Below, piece by piece: positions 1 through 3,967 of a stretch of DNA of 5,811 nt (its first letter is position 1; every line of letters begins with the position of its first letter). Made by a program: the position numbers and the translations under genes. Origin of the DNA: Phycisphaerales bacterium (GTDB taxonomy: Bacteria; Planctomycetota; Phycisphaerae; Phycisphaerales; UBA1924). The notes under the pieces are model-generated. The model ran no database searches and had not been told where the DNA came from. It saw only the letters and a program-made list of their open reading frames with translations. The stretch spans positions 1 through 5,811 of the forward strand of contig JAGVLZ010000212.1 in assembly GCA_020054055.1 (NCBI GenBank), read 5' to 3'.

Positions 1-71
1 CGGCTGGGTTTCGCGGGGCGCAAGGCGTCGGCGCGTTGCGGAACAAATCGCCCGACGGAGTGACACGAAGC

Positions 72-157
72 CGCCTGCGAGCACTGGTTCACTTTGACGA
101 AAACCGCACGGGTTGAAAACCCGTGCCGCCGTCAAAGTGGATCAGTGCCAGCGGGCG
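72..157 (+). repeat. Long imperfect palindrome (REP-like hairpin)
   Basis: The sequence folds into one 86-base hairpin. Bases 72-78 pair with 151-157 (7 bp), then a 2x2 internal loop. Arms 81-99 (GCACTGGTTCACTTTGACG) and 130-148 (CGTCAAAGTGGATCAGTGC) pair over 19 bp. An asymmetric internal loop follows (100-105 against 127-129), then a perfect 9-bp stem, GCACGGGTT at 106-114 with AACCCGTGC at 118-126, closed by a GAA loop. The three departures from perfect symmetry (76/153, 87/142, 89/140) are all G-T pairs in the + strand, so the transcribed strand would be fully paired with G-U wobbles. No T-run follows, so it does not look like an intrinsic terminator. It resembles interspersed palindromic elements found between genes in GC-rich bacteria; copy number elsewhere in the genome is unknown. 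Confidence 0.75.
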
Positions 158-192
158 TTCGGCTGTTGCTGATCGCTAACGCACCCCTTATT

Positions 193-227
193 CTCCGGTC
201 CCGCGTGCGTCGCGCGTGCGGCCGGAG
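193..227 (+). promoter_or_regulatory. GC-rich hairpin covering the putative nuoJ ribosome-binding site
   Basis: CTCCGGTC (193-200) pairs with GGCCGGAG (220-227), allowing one G-U pair. After a C-C mismatch, 202-208 pairs with 212-218, allowing two G-U pairs, with a 3-base loop (209-211). The 3' arm ends in GGAG (224-227), 11 bases before the TTG start at 239 and the only Shine-Dalgarno-like sequence at a usable distance. If the hairpin forms in mRNA it would mask that site. Whether this controls nuoJ translation is inference; GC-rich DNA produces hairpins by chance. Confidence 0.45.
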
Positions 228-238
228 TCCTTCGACCC

Positions 239-1330
239 TTGGAGTTCGTGGCCAACCCCATCCTGCTCTACCTGTGCATCGCCCTCGGCGGGTTCGGGGT
301 GGCGCTGACCTTGCCCCGCCCCAAACTCAGCCCGCAGATCATCGGGGCGCTTCTGGCTGCCGTCGGCCTCGGCGGGGCTTTTCTGGCGCTGGGGCTGAAG
401 GCGGGGGGGGAACGGCCTGGGTTCTACTTCTACATCTTCACGGCGATCGCCCTCGGGTCGGCGGTGCGGGTGATCTCACACCCCAAGCCGGTGTACGCGG
501 CGCTGTATTTCATCATGACGATCCTGTCGTCGAGCGCGCTCTACCTGATGCTCGGGGCGGAGTTCATGGCGTTCGCGCTGATCATCATCTATGCCGGGGC
601 GATCCTGATTACCTACCTCTTCGTCATCATGCTCGCGGAGCAGACTCCTGAGGGAGGCGAGGTCGGAGTGGCGGCGGAGTACGACCGCTACAGCCGCGAG
701 CCGGCGGTGGCGACGGTGGTGGGGTTTGTCTTGCTGGCGCTGCTGACGGCGATGATGGCGCGGGGGGTACGGACGCTGGAGCCGGCGGTGCCGAGGGCGC
801 AGGGGGAGGCGCTGCTGGCGCGGATGCCGAAGAATGTGCTCGACTCGCTCGATCGACAAGGTGCGTTCGTTCCCCGTGGCGGCCTGTTGCGGCCGAGCTT
901 GGCGGAAGTGGCGAACGTGCTTGATCTTGAACGACGGACGATCCGCTTGTTGGTTGAGAATGATGAGAAGTTTCGGCGGTATCTAGCAGCACGCCCCCCC
1001 GTTCGCGGTGAACTTTCGATTCCCGATATCGACATCTCGAGCGTGCGGACTGCTGTTACTCCCCCTGACGAGAGCACGGTTCTTCTGGGTGGGCCTCGTC
1101 TCTCTCCCGAACTGGAAACGCTTGTCGGGTCGGAAGTCGTTGTGCGGCTTCCTGACGACCTTCGAGCGGAGAACCTCGACGGCGTGGGGTTCACGCTCAT
1201 CGCCGAGCATCCGATGGCGCTGGAACTGGCGGGGATCATCCTGTTGATGGCGATGCTGGGCGCGGTGGTTCTCGCACGCAAGCAGATCGAGATGAGCGAG
1301 GCGGAGAAGGCGGCGGCGGCAAGACAGTAA
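239..1330 (+). CDS. nuoJ: NADH-quinone oxidoreductase subunit J, enlarged form
   Basis: NuoJ (Nqo10/ND6) is a membrane-arm subunit of complex I, next to NuoK and NuoH in the plasma membrane; it helps transmit quinone chemistry to the proton channels. The core starts near residue 62: a helix at 62-79, the VRVISHPKPVYAALY stretch (76-90), and the hallmark third helix at 106-132, with GAEF (Glu108) and IIIYAGAILITYLFVIM. A fourth helix spans about 156-174. The last helix, 326-346 (MALELAGIILLMAMLGAVVL), ends in the usual ARK. The protein is 363 residues; E. coli NuoJ has 184. The excess has two parts: about 60 N-terminal residues with two added hydrophobic helices (8-25 and 33-53), and a soluble insert at about 175-311 between the last two helices. 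By usual topology that loop faces the periplasm. The start is uncertain: TTG at 239 has GGAG 11 bases upstream, while GTG at 248 would give MANPILLY. Third-position GC is about 90% up to 760 but about 59% in 860-1171 (hand count). The final residues are charged and Ala-rich. Confidence 0.93.
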   Translation: MEFVANPILLYLCIALGGFGVALTLPRPKLSPQIIGALLAAVGLGGAFLALGLKAGGERPGFYFYIFTAIALGSAVRVISHPKPVYAALYFIMTILSSSALYLMLGAEFMAFALIIIYAGAILITYLFVIMLAEQTPEGGEVGVAAEYDRYSREPAVATVVGFVLLALLTAMMARGVRTLEPAVPRAQGEALLARMPKNVLDSLDRQGAFVPRGGLLRPSLAEVANVLDLERRTIRLLVENDEKFRRYLAARPPVRGELSIPDIDISSVRTAVTPPDESTVLLGGPRLSPELETLVGSEVVVRLPDDLRAENLDGVGFTLIAEHPMALELAGIILLMAMLGAVVLARKQIEMSEAEKAAAARQ

Positions 1331-1408
1331 GACATTCACCACAGAGACGAAGAGACACAAACAATCAGATTTGTAATATCAAATATAAGATTTCAGACAC
1401 TGAACCCC
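1331..1408. other. nuoJ-nuoK spacer with an AT-rich block
   Basis: This 78-base gap is the only real spacer between genes of the window. Its first third is purine-rich and repeat-like (1335-1360). Bases 1361-1395 are strongly AT-rich, against the GC-rich rest. Within that block, ATTTG (1369-1373) and CAAAT (1380-1384) form a small inverted repeat around TAATAT, and AGATTT occurs twice (1367-1372 and 1388-1393). TATAAG at 1384-1389 resembles a -10 box, but no fitting -35 box lies 16-18 bases upstream, so no promoter is called. No Shine-Dalgarno sequence precedes the nuoK ATG. Confidence 0.6.
1335..1360 (+). repeat. Degenerate purine-rich interspersed-repeat copy (CACCACAGAGA type)
   Basis: The segment begins TTCACCACAGAGACGAAG and continues with GAGACACAA. 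The same core, CACCACGGAGA, recurs in frame inside nuoL at 3280-3290. Repeats of this CACCACRGAG type are, from memory, widely scattered between genes in several GC-rich, planctomycete-like genomes. Only the short shared core is demonstrable in this window, so repeat-family membership is inference. Confidence 0.4.
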
Positions 1409-1762
1409 ATGCCCACCTCACTCTCCAACCTTGTTCTTGCCGCCGAATCGCCGATCGGGCCGCTGACGCTGTATCACTTTCTCTTCGTCTCGGCGGCGAT
1501 GTTCGCGATCGGGGTGATCGGATTTGTGTCGCGTCGGAACCTGATCATCATGTTCCTGTGCACGGAGATGATGTTTCAGGCGGCGGGGATCGCGCTGATC
1601 TCGTTCGGCCGGTACCACCTGAACCACACGGGCGAGGTGTTCGTGATCTTCGTCCTGACGATCGCGGCGGCGGAGGCGGCGCTGGCGCTGGCGCTGGTGG
1701 TGTGGCTCTTCAGGCGGCGCGCGACGCTGGACGCAGCGGCGTGGGGGGAGATGAGCGGGTGA
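1409..1762 (+). CDS. nuoK: NADH-quinone oxidoreductase subunit K
   Basis: NuoK (Nqo11/ND4L) is a small three-helix complex I subunit of the proton path between the quinone module and the antiporter subunits. Helices fall at about 21-40, 44-66 and 76-101. The two membrane glutamates of the family are present: Glu53 in RRNLIIMFLCTEMMFQ and Glu89 in FVIFVLTIAAAEAAL, 36 residues apart, matching E. coli Glu36 and Glu72. At 117 residues it is slightly longer than the usual 100 because of about 17 extra N-terminal residues before the conserved PLTLYHFLF stretch. The ATG at 1409 is the natural start: no good alternative lies closer to the core, although no Shine-Dalgarno sequence precedes it. The common LNA-N motif after the first glutamate reads FQAAGI here. 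The stop codon overlaps the nuoL start. Confidence 0.95.
   Translation: MPTSLSNLVLAAESPIGPLTLYHFLFVSAAMFAIGVIGFVSRRNLIIMFLCTEMMFQAAGIALISFGRYHLNHTGEVFVIFVLTIAAAEAALALALVVWLFRRRATLDAAAWGEMSG
1743..1750 (+). promoter_or_regulatory. Ribosome-binding site fixing the nuoL start
   Basis: GGGGGGAG lies 8 bases before GTG at 1759, which overlaps the nuoK TGA as GTGA. This supports GTG 1759 over the downstream ATG codons at 1795 (no Shine-Dalgarno sequence) and 1834 (GAGGAGG at 1811-1817 lies 16 bases away, too far). Confidence 0.7.
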
Positions 1763-3966
1763 GCAATATTTCAACGTTATTGGCACAGTTTGGCATGGAA
1801 GGATTTGGACGAGGAGGTCTCGTTTCCGACAGTATGTTCGTTTGGTTTGCCGCCATTCCGTTGCTTCCGCTTCTCGCTGCGATATTTTGCTGCCTTCTCA
1901 TTGCGCGTCGCAACAAGACGAAGCTTCCCGCGGTCCTCGTTGTCGGCTCGCTCGCGCTTTCCTTTGCCGTGACGGTTCTAGGGTTTTGGGCTTGGATTGA
2001 TCAAGGAAAGGATCCGATCAACCCGCAGATCTACGAATGGATCGGTGTTTCGTGGGGTTCCGAGCCGGGCCAGTCCCTCACTGCGCAGTTCGGCTTCTAC
2101 ATGGACGGCCTGTCGTGGCTGTGGATGCTCTTTGTGACGGGGCTGGCGACGCTGATTGCGCTGTACGCCAGCGAGTACATGGGGCACGATGTCGGCAAGG
2201 GGTATGGGCGGTTTTTCGCGGCGTTCGCGCTGTTTGTGTTCTCGATGGCGTGCCTCGTGATGGGGGACAACCTTTTCCTGCTCTACCTCGGGTGGGAAGG
2301 CGTCGGGCTGTGCTCGTATCTGCTCATCGGGTACTTCTTCCAGAAGCCCAGCGCGGTGGCCGCGGCGAAGAAAGCGTTCATTGTCAACCGGATCGGCGAC
2401 CTCGGGCTGGCGGTGGGGATCTTCCTGATCTTTGTGACGTTCGGCACGGTGGAGTACGGGCCGCTGTTTGAGATGGTGCGGCTGGGTGTTGACGCGGCGG
2501 GTCGGCCGCTGGATGGGCGGTGGCAGGAGTGGGTGATCCCGTGCCTCCTGATGATCGGCGCGTTCGGGAAGAGCGCGCAGTTCCCGCTGTATGTGTGGCT
2601 GCCGGACGCGATGGAGGGGCCGACGCCGGTGAGCGCGTTGATCCACGCGGCGACGATGGTGACGGCCGGGGTGTACCTGATCGCGCGGACGATGCCGCTC
2701 TTCCTGCTCGACGACACGCATTTCGCGCTGACGATCGTGGCGTGGACGGGGACGATCACGGCGCTGCTGGCGGCGACGATCGGCATGGCCCAGTTCGACA
2801 TCAAGCGGATCATGGCCTATTCGACGGTGTCGCAACTGGGGTACATGTTCGCGGGGCTTGGGGTGCTGACGAGCACCGGCGCCTGCTTCCATGTGTTCAC
2901 GCACGCCTTCTTCAAGGCGCTGCTTTTCCTTGCGTGCGGCGCGGTGATGCACGGGTTCGCGGGGCAACTGGACCTGCGGAAGTTGTCGGGGGTGCAGGGG
3001 ATGCCCGGCTGGCGGATCGTGGGGCTGACGATGCTGGTCGGCTGCCTGAATCTCGCGGGGTTCCCGCTGATCACGAGCGGGTATTTCTCGAAGGACATGA
3101 TCCTGGCGCAGGCGTTCACCACGCCCGGCGACACGATCTGGGGGAGCCAGTGGATCGGGTGGGTCCTTTTGCTGACCGCCGGGCTGACCGCCTACTACAC
3201 CTTCCGCGTCTACTTCCGAGTTTTCGTCGGCCCGCAACACTTCGAGCCCGGCGATGAGCTGCACGCAGAAGAAGATTCTCACCACGGAGAGCACGGAGAA
3301 GACCAGGCGGAGGTTCATGGTGTTGGGAAGAGCCATGAGCACTTCCACCCACACCCGCCGGGCTGGGCGATCAACGCTGTTCTCATCATCCTCGCGCTCT
3401 GCTCGTTCCTCGCGATCCCGACGTACTTCGTGATGCCCGAGCATCATGGGTGGGCTGGCTCGATGGTGCATTCGTCCACCGCGATCGTCGAATCGCCCGG
3501 CGCGCATCATGTGGAGGGGGCGGATGCGGAGCACCTCGGCACGTTCCTGGGCTACGACCCGCACAAGGCGATGTACTACGTTTCGGGAATCGTGGGATTC
3601 CTCGGTATCGCGGTCGCGTTTTTCCTGCACCTGGCGGGGCGGGCGTCGGCGGCGACGAGCCGTGCGGATGCGCTGCTGCCGATGCTGGGGCCGATCCCGC
3701 GCTGGGGGCAGAACAAGTGGTACGTCGACGAGTTCTACGAGGCGGTCATCCGCCTGCCGCTGTGGGTGCTCGCGACGCTCTTCCACTGGTTCGACCAACT
3801 GGTGATCGACGGGCTGGTGAACCTGTTTGGCTTGCTGCCTCGGCTCTTTGCCCGGGCGATCCGGCCGAGCCAGAGCGGCGTGCTCCAGGGATACGCGGTG
3901 GGGATGGCGGGGGGGCTTGCGGTCGTTCTGATCATCGTCCTCATCATCATGGGGAGGGGCGGCTGA
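1759..3966 (+). CDS. nuoL: NADH-quinone oxidoreductase subunit L
   Basis: NuoL (Nqo12/ND5) is the distal antiporter-like proton pump of complex I. It is 735 residues from GTG 1759; E. coli NuoL has 613. Proton-path residues are all present: Glu180 (LGWEGVGLCSYLL, E. coli Glu144), Asp214 (NRIGD), Lys271 (GKSAQFPLYVWLPDA, E. coli Lys229), His296 (SALIHAATMVTAG), Lys349 (DIKRIMAYSTVSQLGYMF), Lys386 (THAFFKALLFL, E. coli Lys342) and Lys445 (GYFSKD, E. coli Lys399). After the helix ending FRVYFRVFVGP comes a His/Glu-rich loop (about 499-534, nine His), normally a short cytoplasmic connection between helices 13 and 14. A second long loop (about 555-603) also holds His pairs and should face the periplasm. 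NKWYVDEFYEAV (652-663) opens the lateral amphipathic helix region, and the last helix is at about 711-732. About 26 residues precede the first helix, so ATG 1834 is an alternative start. The first 86 codons have about 55% third-position GC, against about 88% further in. Confidence 0.97.
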   Translation: MSNISTLLAQFGMEGFGRGGLVSDSMFVWFAAIPLLPLLAAIFCCLLIARRNKTKLPAVLVVGSLALSFAVTVLGFWAWIDQGKDPINPQIYEWIGVSWGSEPGQSLTAQFGFYMDGLSWLWMLFVTGLATLIALYASEYMGHDVGKGYGRFFAAFALFVFSMACLVMGDNLFLLYLGWEGVGLCSYLLIGYFFQKPSAVAAAKKAFIVNRIGDLGLAVGIFLIFVTFGTVEYGPLFEMVRLGVDAAGRPLDGRWQEWVIPCLLMIGAFGKSAQFPLYVWLPDAMEGPTPVSALIHAATMVTAGVYLIARTMPLFLLDDTHFALTIVAWTGTITALLAATIGMAQFDIKRIMAYSTVSQLGYMFAGLGVLTSTGACFHVFTHAFFKALLFLACGAVMHGFAGQLDLRKLSGVQGMPGWRIVGLTMLVGCLNLAGFPLITSGYFSKDMILAQAFTTPGDTIWGSQWIGWVLLLTAGLTAYYTFRVYFRVFVGPQHFEPGDELHAEEDSHHGEHGEDQAEVHGVGKSHEHFHPHPPGWAINAVLIILALCSFLAIPTYFVMPEHHGWAGSMVHSSTAIVESPGAHHVEGADAEHLGTFLGYDPHKAMYYVSGIVGFLGIAVAFFLHLAGRASAATSRADALLPMLGPIPRWGQNKWYVDEFYEAVIRLPLWVLATLFHWFDQLVIDGLVNLFGLLPRLFARAIRPSQSGVLQGYAVGMAGGLAVVLIIVLIIMGRGG
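3276..3304 (+). repeat. Intergenic-type repeat read in frame inside nuoL
   Basis: This stretch contains CTCACCACGGAGAGCACGG, with a 9-base tandem: CACGGAGAG at 3283-3291 and CACGGAGAA at 3292-3300. The period is three codons and encodes His-Gly-Glu twice (residues 509-514). The core matches the repeat-like segment in the nuoJ-nuoK spacer (1335-1360). It uses GGA glycine codons, scarce in the surrounding nuoL. It sits in a variable loop, where an inserted element would be tolerated. The origin as an inserted repeat is inference. Confidence 0.5.
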
Positions 3967-3967
3967 G

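Larger units (their letters stand above)
1..238. other. Leader region without a supported gene, ahead of nuoJ
   Basis: No coding region can be supported here. One + frame is open from base 1 to a TGA at 61-63 (20 codons), and the other two + frames close by about 97 and 114. Any of these could be the tail of an upstream gene (nuoI or nuoH would be expected from usual operon order), but 20 codons are too few to recognise and none shows a NuoI or NuoH motif. From about 72 the sequence is dominated by two potential RNA hairpins (72-157 and 193-227), described separately. No convincing -35/-10 promoter pair and no hairpin followed by a T-run was seen. The frame of nuoJ is closed upstream by a TGA at 170-172, so nuoJ cannot start earlier. 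Confidence 0.6.

Noticed and set aside
1..63. Possible C-terminal end of an upstream gene, closing at TGA 61-63
   Set aside because: Only 20 codons, no recognisable NuoI or NuoH tail, and the other two frames are also open over the same stretch.
72..157. Intrinsic transcription terminator
   Set aside because: The stem is strong but is followed by mixed GC-rich sequence, not a T-run.
94..651. Open frame of 185 codons on the + strand starting inside the hairpin
   Set aside because: It overlaps nuoJ out of frame and gives an Arg/Pro/Gly-rich sequence; it is a shadow of nuoJ.
1366..1395. Promoter for nuoK in the AT-rich spacer
   Set aside because: TATAAG at 1384-1389 is -10-like, but no matching -35 lies at the right distance; AT-richness alone is not enough.
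1558..1758. Extending nuoL upstream to 1558
   Set aside because: The frame is open, but this part overlaps nuoK and translates to Gly/Arg/Asp-rich nonsense; GTG at 1759 has a good ribosome-binding site and a 4-base overlap.
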